This document shows, in pieces, positions 8,923 through 17,506 of a DNA stretch of 38,759 nucleotides. The stretch's first letter is position 1, and every line of letters starts with the position of its first letter. This DNA comes from Candidatus Omnitrophota bacterium (lineage in GTDB: Bacteria > Omnitrophota > Gorgyraeia > VGKN01). The stretch lies in assembly GCA_020052955.1 (NCBI GenBank), contig JAGVOB010000087.1:1-38759 (forward strand), in the 5' to 3' direction. A program made the position numbers and the translations under genes. The notes under the pieces were generated by a model. The model saw only the letters and a program-made list of their open reading frames with translations. It did no database searches and had not been told where the DNA came from.

Positions 8923-11664
8923 TTATTTCCCGCAGCACTTCTTGTATTTTTTGCCGCTTCCGCAATGGCAGGGGTCATTTCTTCCGACCTTTTGATGGTC
9001 TCTCTGGTAGGTTGTAAGCTTTGGAGTTTGGGGCTGGTTAGGTATAACATCTTCACCATATGAATCCTGGTAGGCCGGCTGATGCAGAGTAGGCCTGCTA
9101 AATTCGGGGTGCACGAACTCCTGCGGCAACTCCTCAAATACGCCCATAACCTTTTCATCAAGATAGGGCCTTACCTTAAGTATAAGCTCAAGCGCTTCCT
9201 CTTTTATCCTGTAGGTCATATCTTCAAACATATCAAAACCTTCATGCTGATATTCCACTAATGGATCCTTTTGACCATAGGCCCGCAGGCCTATACCTTC
9301 TCTGAGGATATCCATGGAATACAGGTGGTCTTTCCATTTCAAATCTATGGTCTGAAGGAGAATTATTCTTTCTAAACCCCTCATAATCTCAAAGCCTACA
9401 GATTCTTCTTTCCTGTTATAGGCGTCTTTCAGCGAACTCAATAAATCTTCTCTCAATCTATCCCTTTCAATGTTTATATCATCCTGCTTTATAACCTCCC
9501 TGCTAATAAGAAACTTTGAGCTCAAGAAATTAGACAACCCCTCCGTGTCCCATTCGGTCTGCCTAGATTCTTCATTTGCATATATATTCAGCGCCTCGCT
9601 AACAACGTCCTCCATCATCTCGAAGATATGCTCTTTTAGGCTATCTGCCTCAAGGACAAAAAGCCTCTCCTTATATAATATTTCCCTCTGCTTATTCATA
9701 ACGTTATCATATTCCAACAGATGCTTCCTTATCCCAAAGTTGTGCTCTTCAACTCGCTTTTGCGCCGTCTCGATAGCCCTTGTAACCAATGGGTGCTGGA
9801 TCTCCTGGCCCTCTTCCAAACCGAGCTTATCCATTATTACCTTTATCCTTTCAGAGCCGAATATCCGAAGCAAATCGTCTTCAAGGGAAAGATAAAACCT
9901 GTTTGAGCCTGGGTCACCCTGCCTGCCCGAGCGGCCGCGCAGCTGGTTATCAATCCTTCGCGCCTCATGGCGCTCCGTTCCTAAAATATGGAGCCCGCCG
10001 AGTGAAACCACCATGTTATGTTCTTCGTCAATCTTGGGCTTTATAAGATTTAGCGTTTCCTGTTTCTGCTGCGGCGTTGCTGCCTTTGGGTCTATTTCTT
10101 TCTGTTTTAGATAATCATTTGCCAGGTACTCCGGATTTCCGCCCAGTAAAATATCTGTTCCGCGGCCCGCCATATTCGTCGCTATTGTAACACCCTTAAA
10201 GCGGCCCGCCTGGGAGATAATATGCGCCTCCATCTCGTGGTATTTCGCATTTAAAACCTGATGTGAGATGCCCTTCCTTTTTAAAAGCAGGCTTAATCTC
10301 TCGGACTTATCTATAGATATTGTGCCCACCAGAACTGGCCTTCCTTTTTCGTACAACTCTGTAATTTCCTTAACAACCGAGTCAAACTTTTCCTTCTCTG
10401 TCTTATAGATGCAGTCAGGGTAATTTGTCCTTATAAGCGGCTTATTTGTTGGGATGACCACGACATCAAGCTTATATATATGGATAAACTCTCCCGCCTC
10501 GGTAAGCGCTGTCCCTGTCATACCCGCGAGTTTCTCATACATCCTGAAATAATTCTGGAATGTGATAGTTGCAAGCGTCTGGTTCTCACGCTCTATCCTC
10601 ACGCCCTCCTTAGCTTCTATCGCCTGGTGGAGCCCGTCTGACCACCTGCGGCCCGGCATAAGACGTCCAGTAAATTCATCGACAATCATGACGCCGCCAT
10701 CTTTTATGACATAATCCACATCCCTTTTAAATAATTCGTGAGCCCTGAGTGCCTGGTTTATATGATGTTTATAATCCATATACTTTATATCGTGGAGATT
10801 ATCAATCCCTAAGAGGTCTGCCGCCTTCACCTCGCCATCTTCCGTTAAGTACGCGGTATGCGCCTTTTCATCCACTATAAAATCGCCCGTCTCTATCTTT
10901 TTATCTTCGTCCCTTTTTCCGCGGGTCAAGCGCGGCACCAGCTTATCTATCTTATAATATTTGTCCGTTGACTCCTCTGCGGGGCCGGATATTATAAGGG
11001 GGGTCCTTGCCTCGTCTATAAGTATGCTGTCCACCTCGTCCACTATCGCGTAGTGCAGGTTTCTTTGGACTCTGTCTTCTTTCCGGACAACCATATTGTC
11101 CCTTAGATAGTCAAATCCATATTCATTATTCGTGCCGTATGTTATGTCTGAATTGTATGCCGCCTGTCTCTGATAAGGAGACATGTCATGCTGTATCACT
11201 CCGATTGTTAAACCTAAGGATTCATATATAGGCCCCATCCATTCCATATCTCTTCGCGCCAAATAATCATTAACAGTGATAACATGGACACCCTTTCCTG
11301 TAAGGGCATTTAGATAAACCGCCAGCGTCGCAACAAGGGTCTTACCCTCGCCCGTTGTCATCTCGGCTATTTTACCCTGATGAAGAACAATACCACCCAT
11401 TAACTGCACATCAAAGTGGCGCATATTTACTGTCCTTCTGGCAGACTCTCTTACAACGGCAAACGCCTCAGGCAGAATCTCATCAAGCGTCTCACCTTTT
11501 TTAATACGCTCTTTAAATATATCTGTCTTGGCGCGCAGTTCGCTATCGGTAAGTTTTTGTATTTCAGGCTCAAGGCTATTAATCCTATCAACTATAGGAT
11601 ATACCTTTTTTAGTTCCCTCTCGCTTTGCGTGCCGAAGATCTTGGCTAAAATAAAAGAAAACAT
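8923..11664 (-). CDS. secA: Preprotein translocase ATPase SecA
   Basis: 913 aa. SecA drives proteins through SecYEG by ATP hydrolysis at the inner membrane. Seen: Walker A MTTGEGKT at about residues 102-109, the DEAD-box region [15 protein letters not shown], the preprotein-binding and helical scaffold segments, [11 protein letters not shown] of the second motor domain, and a C-terminal zinc-binding SEC-C motif [18 protein letters not shown]. Length is normal. The ATG lies 2 bp after the prfB stop, so the two genes form one operon, an arrangement known in other bacteria in either order. The Shine-Dalgarno is weak, suggesting coupling to prfB translation. Confidence 0.97.
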   Translation of the reverse strand: MFSFILAKIFGTQSERELKKVYPIVDRINSLEPEIQKLTDSELRAKTDIFKERIKKGETLDEILPEAFAVVRESARRTVNMRHFDVQLMGGIVLHQGKIAEMTTGEGKTLVATLAVYLNALTGKGVHVITVNDYLARRDMEWMGPIYESLGLTIGVIQHDMSPYQRQAAYNSDITYGTNNEYGFDYLRDNMVVRKEDRVQRNLHYAIVDEVDSILIDEARTPLIISGPAEESTDKYYKIDKLVPRLTRGKRDEDKKIETGDFIVDEKAHTAYLTEDGEVKAADLLGIDNLHDIKYMDYKHHINQALRAHELFKRDVDYVIKDGGVMIVDEFTGRLMPGRRWSDGLHQAIEAKEGVRIERENQTLATITFQNYFRMYEKLAGMTGTALTEAGEFIHIYKLDVVVIPTNKPLIRTNYPDCIYKTEKEKFDSVVKEITELYEKGRPVLVGTISIDKSERLSLLLKRKGISHQVLNAKYHEMEAHIISQAGRFKGVTIATNMAGRGTDILLGGNPEYLANDYLKQKEIDPKAATPQQKQETLNLIKPKIDEEHNMVVSLGGLHILGTERHEARRIDNQLRGRSGRQGDPGSNRFYLSLEDDLLRIFGSERIKVIMDKLGLEEGQEIQHPLVTRAIETAQKRVEEHNFGIRKHLLEYDNVMNKQREILYKERLFVLEADSLKEHIFEMMEDVVSEALNIYANEESRQTEWDTEGLSNFLSSKFLISREVIKQDDINIERDRLREDLLSSLKDAYNRKEESVGFEIMRGLERIILLQTIDLKWKDHLYSMDILREGIGLRAYGQKDPLVEYQHEGFDMFEDMTYRIKEEALELILKVRPYLDEKVMGVFEELPQEFVHPEFSRPTLHQPAYQDSYGEDVIPNQPQTPKLTTYQRDHQKVGRNDPCHCGSGKKYKKCCGK

Positions 11665-11666
11665 AG

Positions 11667-12765
11667 TTATCTTTGTGCTTTCTTCTTCAGGTATGCTTCT
11701 ATGAATCCGTCCAACTCCCCATCCATCACATTAAGTGCCTTGGCTGTCTCATAATCCGTCCTGTGGTCTTTCACCATGGTATATGGCTGAAATACGTAGG
11801 AGCGTATCTGGCTTCCCCATGCGATATCCTGTTTCTGGCCGTATCGCTCTTCCTGTTTCTTCTTCTCCTCTTCCATCTTAATTTCGTATAACCTCGCCCT
11901 CAATATCTTCATCGCCGTCTGCTTATTCTGGAGCTGCGAGCGCTCGTTCTGGCACTGCGCGATTATCCCCGTGGGTATGTGCGTTATGCGCACGGCGGAG
12001 TCGGTTGTATTTACACTCTGGCCGCCGGGCCCGCTTGAGCGGTAAACATCAACCTTCAAATCCGAGGGTTTTATCTCTATTTCTATATTGTCCTCTATTT
12101 CAGGTATAATATCAACGGATGCAAATGAGGTATGCCTTCTTTTATTAGAATCAAAAGGAGAAATCCTCACCAAGCGATGAACCCCTGTCTCTGATTTCAG
12201 GTATCCGAACGCAAAAGATCCCTTTATCATCATAGTAGCATTCTTTATCCCTGCCTCTTCGCCGGGCAGCATATCCACAACCTCGGTCTTAAAACCCTTA
12301 CTTTCAGCCCACCTTGAATACATCCTTAGCAGCATCTTCGCCCAGTCGCAGGATTCCGTCCCGCCCGCGCCTGAATTTATGCTAAGTATTGCGTTATTCC
12401 TGTCGTGCTCCCCGCCCAACAACCTCTTAAATTCAAGCTCGCCTATCTTGGTTTGAATATGGCCTAATTCCGCCTGAAACTCTTTTATTGTGCGCTCATC
12501 GTTTTCTTCTATAATATCGATAAGCTCGAACATATCCTTGAATTTGTGAAGGACCTCATTGAATGGCTCAACGCTGGACTTTAACTGCTTAAACTCCTCT
12601 ATGGTTTTGTTTGCCTTTTCTTGATTGTTCCAGAAATCTTTAGCCGCCATAGAGACTTCTATCTCTGATATCCTGGCGTTTATCTTAGCCGGGTCAAAGA
12701 TACCCCCTGAGTTCGTCGATTTTCAGGGAAACTTCTTTTAATCTGTCTTTTAATTCTGAGAGCAT
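11667..12765 (-). CDS. prfB: Peptide chain release factor 2, with programmed +1 frameshift
   Basis: RF2 releases the peptide at UGA and UAA. The long frame begins only at 12650 ([10 protein letters not shown]), but a short upstream frame starts at ATG 12765 ([19 protein letters not shown]) behind a GGAGG box. It ends in AGG GGG TAT CTT TGA C (12708-12693), the classic RF2 frameshift site with an internal Shine-Dalgarno and CTT-TGA. After slipping +1 (skip T at 12696) the protein continues [15 protein letters not shown] into the main frame, giving about 365 aa. SPF (ISPFDS) for stop recognition and GGQ (GPGGQSVN) for hydrolysis are present. Low RF2 raises frameshifting, so the gene regulates itself. 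Confidence 0.97.
12693..12711 (-). promoter_or_regulatory. RF2 programmed +1 frameshift site
   Basis: On the coding strand an AGGGGG Shine-Dalgarno-like stimulator precedes TAT CTT TGA C. The in-frame UGA is at 12696-12694 and the slippery CTT at 12699-12697. This is the well-known autoregulatory signal in RF2 genes. Confidence 0.95.
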
Positions 12766-12926
12766 AACTACCTCCGTTAATTATAAATTATGAATTACTA
12801 ATTACGAATTGCAGCCAAAAAAACATCTATAATTTATAATGAATAATTCATAATTGTTTTTTAAATTACCACATTTCAAGCGGGATTACAACAGAAAAGG
12901 AGATTTGAAATTTAAGGAAAAGTCAA
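12766..12926. repeat. AT-rich intergenic inverted repeats upstream of prfB
   Basis: About 160 bp with mirrored blocks built of aattataaattatgaatta (12779-12797) and ataatttataatgaataattcataatt (about 12829-12855). They can fold into a long AT hairpin. A prfB promoter must lie here or upstream, but I cannot single out boxes. Confidence 0.5.
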
Positions 12927-14183
12927 TTATAGGGCTCTAGTTACAACTTCAATAAGTTCATCTAAGGGCGGTGGAGAATTATTCGTAATGGTAATAACAA
13001 GCTGATTATAGGCTTGTTTATCTTCCCCTATGCCTTTAATGGGTTTAATTTCTGCATTTACTTTGTCTCCATATTGAACAATAACTTTTTTAATTTTTCT
13101 ATTTTCCATATTGGCTTCGAATAATGACAATATCTTTGATATATCCGAAAGTATTATTCTATCTCCTTGCTTCTTGGTTTCAAAACCTTTTACGCTGATA
13201 GAGTTTTTGGCAATATCAATCATAAATAACTGGACCTCAAAACCTGTAGCCTCAATAGATAGTTTTCCTATTCCTAAACTCTCCAATGCCGTCTTTATTT
13301 CTTCTATTCTTTCAGGAGCATATGCATATGCTCCACCTACTATATAAATTTGCATCTGAGAAATCTCATCAACAGTCAAATTATATTTATCCATCAATAA
13401 TCCTTTTATCTCAGCCAGGGAAGCAGGTATATCGCACATAACACTAAAATGGTCCACAAATCCTACATTCTTACCTCCTCTGGTTTTAACAATCCCTGCC
13501 ATTCCAACACATATTGTTAATCCGTATGTGCCTATTGCCTCTTTATCGCCTACAATATAGAAACTCTCTGCCACAAGTAAGCCATCTAAATCCTCTTTGG
13601 GAAATTCTTTTTGTATCTTAAAAATACTATAACGCTCTTCAATAATCACTCTGTGTTTAACTTGAGACAGACCATTATGGTTTTGTCCGCACCAAAATCC
13701 CCCGATGTTCCTTGGGCTATTTTCAACGGGTGATGATTTTTCAGTTTTTCCCCATATTTTTAGCGGCGGGCTTAAACAATCAGGAGCCTCGTGTCTTAAA
13801 GTAAACTTCAGCTGGCGAGAGTCTGCTTTAGCTTTAAGGGGGATTGGCTTGCCCCGTAACACAAACTCATCTGCCTGCCCTTGCCTATGCTGTAGGCTTG
13901 TATATTCTATTAGATGATTACCATCTAACGAGGAAGTAGCCTTTGTGGTATGGGGCTGGCGAGTAGCTATTATTTTATTAGTTTTAAATTGTGAGGTTAA
14001 AGAAAAATCGGGAGCCTTAGGGATAGAAGCGGCTATCAGCTGGCGAGTAGCCACCTCATCTTTCCCAATAAGGCTCCTGATAGAGTAATCTGGAGCAATG
14101 GAAGAGAGAATAAAACACTCTAAGACTGATATGGCTATCAGCTTAATAAATAGCCTTATGCGATAGGAATTATTATTTACCAT
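12927..14183 (-). CDS. Leader-bearing CheD-like deamidase candidate
   Basis: 418 aa. Residues 1-35 carry the shared leader (LIAISVLECFILSSIAPDY). About residues 36-150 hold the palindrome-coded peptide in one full copy (IRSLIGKDEVATRQL...KAPD), one degenerate copy (IIATRQPH) and one with a lost outer stem (KAKADSRQLK...EAPDCLSPPL). From about residue 165 the protein resembles CheD glutamine deamidases: a strand with Cys (YGLTICVGMAGIV, Cys near 225), then GFVDHF with His about 20 residues later, helices, and a VGGAYAYAPE segment like the GGA of CheD. CheD deamidates chemoreceptors, but no receptor or other che gene is here. Similarity is by eye and remote. The gene follows the HD/APH gene by 22 bp. 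Confidence 0.55.
   Translation of the reverse strand: MVNNNSYRIRLFIKLIAISVLECFILSSIAPDYSIRSLIGKDEVATRQLIAASIPKAPDFSLTSQFKTNKIIATRQPHTTKATSSLDGNHLIEYTSLQHRQGQADEFVLRGKPIPLKAKADSRQLKFTLRHEAPDCLSPPLKIWGKTEKSSPVENSPRNIGGFWCGQNHNGLSQVKHRVIIEERYSIFKIQKEFPKEDLDGLLVAESFYIVGDKEAIGTYGLTICVGMAGIVKTRGGKNVGFVDHFSVMCDIPASLAEIKGLLMDKYNLTVDEISQMQIYIVGGAYAYAPERIEEIKTALESLGIGKLSIEATGFEVQLFMIDIAKNSISVKGFETKKQGDRIILSDISKILSLFEANMENRKIKKVIVQYGDKVNAEIKPIKGIGEDKQAYNQLVITITNNSPPPLDELIEVVTRAL
13782..13829 (-). repeat. In-frame palindromic element, copy A1 (outer stem lost)
   Basis: The inner arms aaagtaaact (13798-13807) and agtctgcttt (13820-13829) flank the conserved loop (coding CTCGCCAGCTGA) with two mismatches. 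The left outer arm aggagcctc (13782-13790) is kept, but its partner is not found. It encodes KADSRQLKFTLRHEAP. Confidence 0.6.
13950..13970 (-). repeat. In-frame palindromic element, degenerate copy A3
   Basis: The loop fragment gctggcgag (13955-13963) is followed by tagct; the coding peptide is IIATRQPH. Only a weak stem remains. It is called because of its similarity to A2, just to its right. Confidence 0.35.
14010..14078 (-). repeat. In-frame palindromic element, copy A2 (covarying stems)
   Basis: Outer arms ggagcctt (14011-14018) and aaggctcc (14070-14077); inner arms ggcta (14031-14035) and tagcc (14048-14052). The loop is the same CTCGCCAGCTGA as in other copies, although both stems differ in sequence, pairwise compensated. 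Span 69 bp, 23 codons. Confidence 0.7.
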
Positions 14184-14205
14184 ATATCACCAATGTATAA
14201 ATAAA

Positions 14206-16134
14206 CTACAACTTTGTCGGCTCTTCGCCCCTTAAAAACATAAACTCATCCTTAATTGTTTGCAAATTATCTGTTAACCTTTTTATCCCATCCATTCCGA
14301 TATTCTCTTTGACCGGTTTGCCTTTTATGCTGTTGGCAAAAAGCACAATGCGGTATAATATCTGTGCGGTAAAGAAAGTGGGTAAAGCATCTATCTCTTC
14401 TTGAGTAAACAATGGTTGAGTAGTTTCTTGGTAACCTTCTAAAAACGTTGCCAAAACCTCTTGTAGCTTACCAATATGATAACTTTCTCCTCGACGTCCT
14501 GTCTGAACCAAAGTTGCAAATAAATCTTCGAACCTATAACCTATACGCGCATTATCCCAGTCAAAGATTGCTATGATTTCCTCGCCGGTTTCATTAAATA
14601 TAATATTCCCAAAATTTAAATCGCTGGGAATAAGTTGCATATATGAAGAAAGTAATTTAAACCGTTCAGGCGTCCAGTATGAATTAACCTCGGAGAGTGC
14701 AGTATCTATTATGGACATCTCCTCTCTGGTAAGGCGGCTCTCCAGCTCTGCGTGTAATACAGCGCCTGATGTAACAACGGTCTTGATAGCACGCTCTAAG
14801 GAATAATGTTCGGGATGGCGTTTATATGTACTACTATAAGTGCATGCTAATTTATGAATCTTACCTAACATACGGCCGACGGCTTTTAAGGTGGCAGGAG
14901 AGACGTCCTTTCTTGAAATCTCTCTGCCTTCCACCCAGGGCTCAACTGAATAAAACCTTTCTTCTCCTGTATCTTCTGAACTAAACGCAGTGAAGAAATC
15001 ATCCGCAATCTTACCCTCGCTTCCCTGTTTGCGAATAAGGGGTATCGGTATTCCATTCTCTTTAAGATATCTGACATAATCCATTATAAACCGCGCATCC
15101 TCTGTGCTTTCGACTTTTAAGCGTTTTATTGCAAATTTTCCTTTGGGCGTCTCGATAACCGGGAAAGGTTCGCTTTCAATACCGGCTCCGCCATGGACCA
15201 ATTGAACGTTTAAAATCTCCCCTAACCCAAACTCATTAACCATATGCTGGAGAAATCGGGACGGTTTTATTTTCACCACTCTTGATGCGGCTAAATCTGA
15301 AGGCGCTATTTTGTCCTGAGTAAAAAAGTGATTATATAAATCTGTTAAAATTCTAATAATTTGATTTATTTCCTGCTCACTTAGACCATAATCTTGTTTT
15401 AAATCATCCCGTTTTTCTTCAATAAATCCGGTTACTACCGCCAAATCCTTACTTGCTCCTCTTATAATATTTTTTGCTCCCTCAGTTAAAAAAAGTTTCT
15501 CTTCCCTTCTCTGAAATAAAACTTTATAAAAAAGGTCATTTACTCCGTCGGATTCGCTATAATGACGGTTTTCTTCTATGACGGTTATCCTGTGAGCTAA
15601 GGTTTGTTCAGGATGACGCAGAGTACCATTTGGGCGCCTTGTCTCGTCAGGCTCAAAGAACCTATTCGCAGAAAGCGGCCTTGTTTTGTCATATCCGCTG
15701 TCTTCTATTGACCATCCTAATTTACTCTTATATATCTGCTCAGGATTAAATATTACGGATAGCATATCAGCATCATGTAAAATTCTAGCTTCAACGTATT
15801 TAAGATGTTCTTCTCGCGGCCCTTTGCCTTTTGTCTTTTTATGTCCTTTTGCTATTTGGCCTACTTTTTGAATGGATAACTCATTATACTTACCTTCTCT
15901 TCTTAAAATCGCCTCAATCCATATCGCTGAGTTTTCTTCATGGTTATTACGGCTAATAATACAGCTTAAATCATGCGCTAAAGCAGCAATAATTAAATCT
16001 GCAAGATTAATATCCCCCAATGAAATCTCGGGGTCATTTTCGATAATTTCCAAATATCGTTTTATGACATCTAAGCTGTGCGGTAAGGCATGCGCCGGCA
16101 CCCTGTCTGCATAAAAGCGTTTAAACAACTCCAA
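14206..16134 (-). CDS. HD-domain plus aminoglycoside-phosphotransferase-like kinase
   Basis: 642 aa from a TTG start. Residues ~10-190 look like an HD phosphohydrolase: HALPHSLDVIKRYLE, then AALAHDLS and ILHDADML supply the metal-binding His/Asp set. From about residue 300 an APH/choline-kinase-type fold follows: FAIKRL (ATP lysine), the catalytic loop PSDLNFGNIIF, and IFDWDNARIG with the Mg-binding Asp. The substrate is unknown. The frame is identical to that of the isochorismatase fragment upstream, with only a TAG (16141-16143) and two codons between them. The start has little Shine-Dalgarno. Reinitiation at TTG, or a former fusion split by the TAG, both fit. This ORF has no leader of its own, unlike its neighbours. 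Confidence 0.7.
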   Translation of the reverse strand: MELFKRFYADRVPAHALPHSLDVIKRYLEIIENDPEISLGDINLADLIIAALAHDLSCIISRNNHEENSAIWIEAILRREGKYNELSIQKVGQIAKGHKKTKGKGPREEHLKYVEARILHDADMLSVIFNPEQIYKSKLGWSIEDSGYDKTRPLSANRFFEPDETRRPNGTLRHPEQTLAHRITVIEENRHYSESDGVNDLFYKVLFQRREEKLFLTEGAKNIIRGASKDLAVVTGFIEEKRDDLKQDYGLSEQEINQIIRILTDLYNHFFTQDKIAPSDLAASRVVKIKPSRFLQHMVNEFGLGEILNVQLVHGGAGIESEPFPVIETPKGKFAIKRLKVESTEDARFIMDYVRYLKENGIPIPLIRKQGSEGKIADDFFTAFSSEDTGEERFYSVEPWVEGREISRKDVSPATLKAVGRMLGKIHKLACTYSSTYKRHPEHYSLERAIKTVVTSGAVLHAELESRLTREEMSIIDTALSEVNSYWTPERFKLLSSYMQLIPSDLNFGNIIFNETGEEIIAIFDWDNARIGYRFEDLFATLVQTGRRGESYHIGKLQEVLATFLEGYQETTQPLFTQEEIDALPTFFTAQILYRIVLFANSIKGKPVKENIGMDGIKRLTDNLQTIKDEFMFLRGEEPTKL

Positions 16135-16140
16135 GGGAAC

Positions 16141-17052
16141 CTAGCGATAAATTACTTTGATAGAATCCCATACTAAATTTTGAAATTCTTCTTTGGTGAG
16201 TGGCTTTTTGTCTAATCTATCGTATGCTTCAACTGCTTGTCCAATTAACTCCTCTATTAAAGGAGTTGACTCTCCTAAAGAAGCAATGAATTCTTCAAAA
16301 GAAAGAGGTTGCGGAGATTGATTTAAGAGCAGTTCGGAGAAAAGCTGGTCTTCGGTTACTCCGTCCTTGCCAATAATTCTTGTATAAATTGCCTGCATTT
16401 CTTTATCGCTAAGCTCTTCTGTGCATAAACGCCTGATATCCCCTAAAACAGACAGCCAAGTAATAACCGTTTCCGAATCAGTTATTTCCATTGATTTATT
16501 TTTAGATAATTGCCTTAGAGTTTCGGTCTTACTTCTTATACCGGAAGCCGTGGTTGTACAATCACCGGGAATAAATACATTAAAATCTCCAGCGGCATCT
16601 TCAGCGCTAAGTCCGATACAGTAGTCTGTTTCTACGCCGACCATAATCAAATTTACTATACCTCTTTCTTTCAGATAGTCTCCAAGCGCGGGATTTCTTA
16701 ATGCGCTATATTGTCGTTTACTAAATAAAGATAAATGCCTGTTTTGCTGTAATTCTTTAAGTGGGGCTATTAATTCCTGGCCCCATGAACCATGTCTGCA
16801 GGGAAAATAGTCAGGATGGTCTCTAAATAATTCACAGTCTGTTGCACCATCGGAAGGGCCATAATCGGCCTGAATAAAAATTACTTCTATACCATTTTCT
16901 ATGGCCGTATTAATTACTTCCATTACATGAGGCAGGGTATTTTTTACGTGCCTGCGAGGTTTAAAATTTTGCACAGAAGAAGGGACTCTCAAACTATCCC
17001 GCTGGTGATTTTTTAACTTACTATGCCTATCATAATAGCCCCCATAGAACAA
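16141..17052 (-). CDS. Isochorismatase-like cysteine hydrolase, main part (frame-shifted from its N-terminus)
   Basis: 303 aa as an open frame from a TTG, but the true N-terminus is in the ORF at 17013-17441. Seen: the conserved lysine in LFSKRQYSALR and the nucleophile in GVETDYCIGLSAEDA, followed by PGDCTTTASG. The aspartate of the triad is in the other frame (VIDMQNDFC), so this part alone cannot be active. Such enzymes cleave amides or ethers (nicotinamidase and isochorismatase types); the substrate is not readable. A helical extension of about 100 residues follows the hydrolase, up to a TAG stop that is in frame with the HD/APH gene. Confidence 0.7.
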   Translation of the reverse strand: MFYGGYYDRHSKLKNHQRDSLRVPSSVQNFKPRRHVKNTLPHVMEVINTAIENGIEVIFIQADYGPSDGATDCELFRDHPDYFPCRHGSWGQELIAPLKELQQNRHLSLFSKRQYSALRNPALGDYLKERGIVNLIMVGVETDYCIGLSAEDAAGDFNVFIPGDCTTTASGIRSKTETLRQLSKNKSMEITDSETVITWLSVLGDIRRLCTEELSDKEMQAIYTRIIGKDGVTEDQLFSELLLNQSPQPLSFEEFIASLGESTPLIEELIGQAVEAYDRLDKKPLTKEEFQNLVWDSIKVIYR

Positions 17053-17441
17053 AAATCATTTTGCATATCAATTACTATGACGACACTTTTGCCGGTATAA
17101 ATATTTAGACTTCTATTTTTTGAATTAGGGGTATTCCCTGTGCGACCTTCAGCAACACGTTTCTTAGACCCTGAGGAGGATGGTAAAACTTCCCCAATCA
17201 CATCTTCAGCTTTATCTTTACCGAACTCGCTTGTAGCAAGCGGCGGTGCTAAACAATCAGGAGCCTCATGGCTTAAAGCAGACTTCAGCTGGCGAGAGTC
17301 TGCTTTTAGTGGGTGCGATGACCCGGCGAGGCTCCTAATTTGGTAGTCTGGCGCAATATTTGAGACAATAAAACACTCTACGGCTAACAGAGATATTAGC
17401 CGGATAATGCTATTAGTGTTATGAAATTTAAGGCTTTTCAT
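17013..17441 (-). CDS. Leader plus N-terminal end of isochorismatase-like hydrolase (5' fragment)
   Basis: 142 aa. The ATG at 17441 opens the shared leader (RLISLLAVECFIVSNIAPDY), then the palindrome-coded peptide (IRSLAG..PLKADSRQLKS..EAPDCLAPPL), a linker, and the first strand of an isochorismatase fold, VVIVIDMQNDFC. The frame stops soon after a run of five G (17039-17043). One extra G would fuse it to the ORF at 16141-17052, reading QNDFCSMGGYYDRH. A -1 shift, a real mutation or a base-calling error would explain this. GGGGG resembles a slippery run but does not make a canonical X XXY YYZ heptamer. It lies 65 bp after the methyltransferase gene. Confidence 0.7.
   Translation of the reverse strand: MKSLKFHNTNSIIRLISLLAVECFIVSNIAPDYQIRSLAGSSHPLKADSRQLKSALSHEAPDCLAPPLATSEFGKDKAEDVIGEVLPSSSGSKKRVAEGRTGNTPNSKNRSLNIYTGKSVVIVIDMQNDFCSMGAIMIGIVS
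17039..17043 (-). other. G5 run at the isochorismatase frameshift
   Basis: Five C on the plus strand (five G on the coding strand). The upstream frame has the VIDMQNDFC strand; the frame one base back carries the rest of the hydrolase. Adding one G restores a single reading frame across the site. Confidence 0.7.
17259..17336 (-). repeat. In-frame palindromic element, copy B (most perfect)
   Basis: Outer arms aggagcctc (17259-17267) and gaggctcct (17328-17336); inner arms aaagcagact (17275-17284) and agtctgcttt (17297-17306), both perfect. Span 78 bp, 26 codons, coding RSLAG...KADSRQLKSA...EAP. Confidence 0.85.
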
Positions 17442-17506
17442 ACTTTTTAATCTTTGGTTTTTAATTCATAAGTAAAAATACAAGCGTCCCCACATCATTT
17501 CACATT

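Noticed and set aside
12651-12765. Separate short gene upstream of prfB
   Set aside because: It is the zero-frame start of RF2 before its programmed frameshift, not an independent gene.
17030-17052. Programmed -1 frameshift in the isochorismatase gene
   Set aside because: GGGGG does not form a standard slippery heptamer in the zero frame and no clear stimulatory structure is seen; mutation or read error is simpler.
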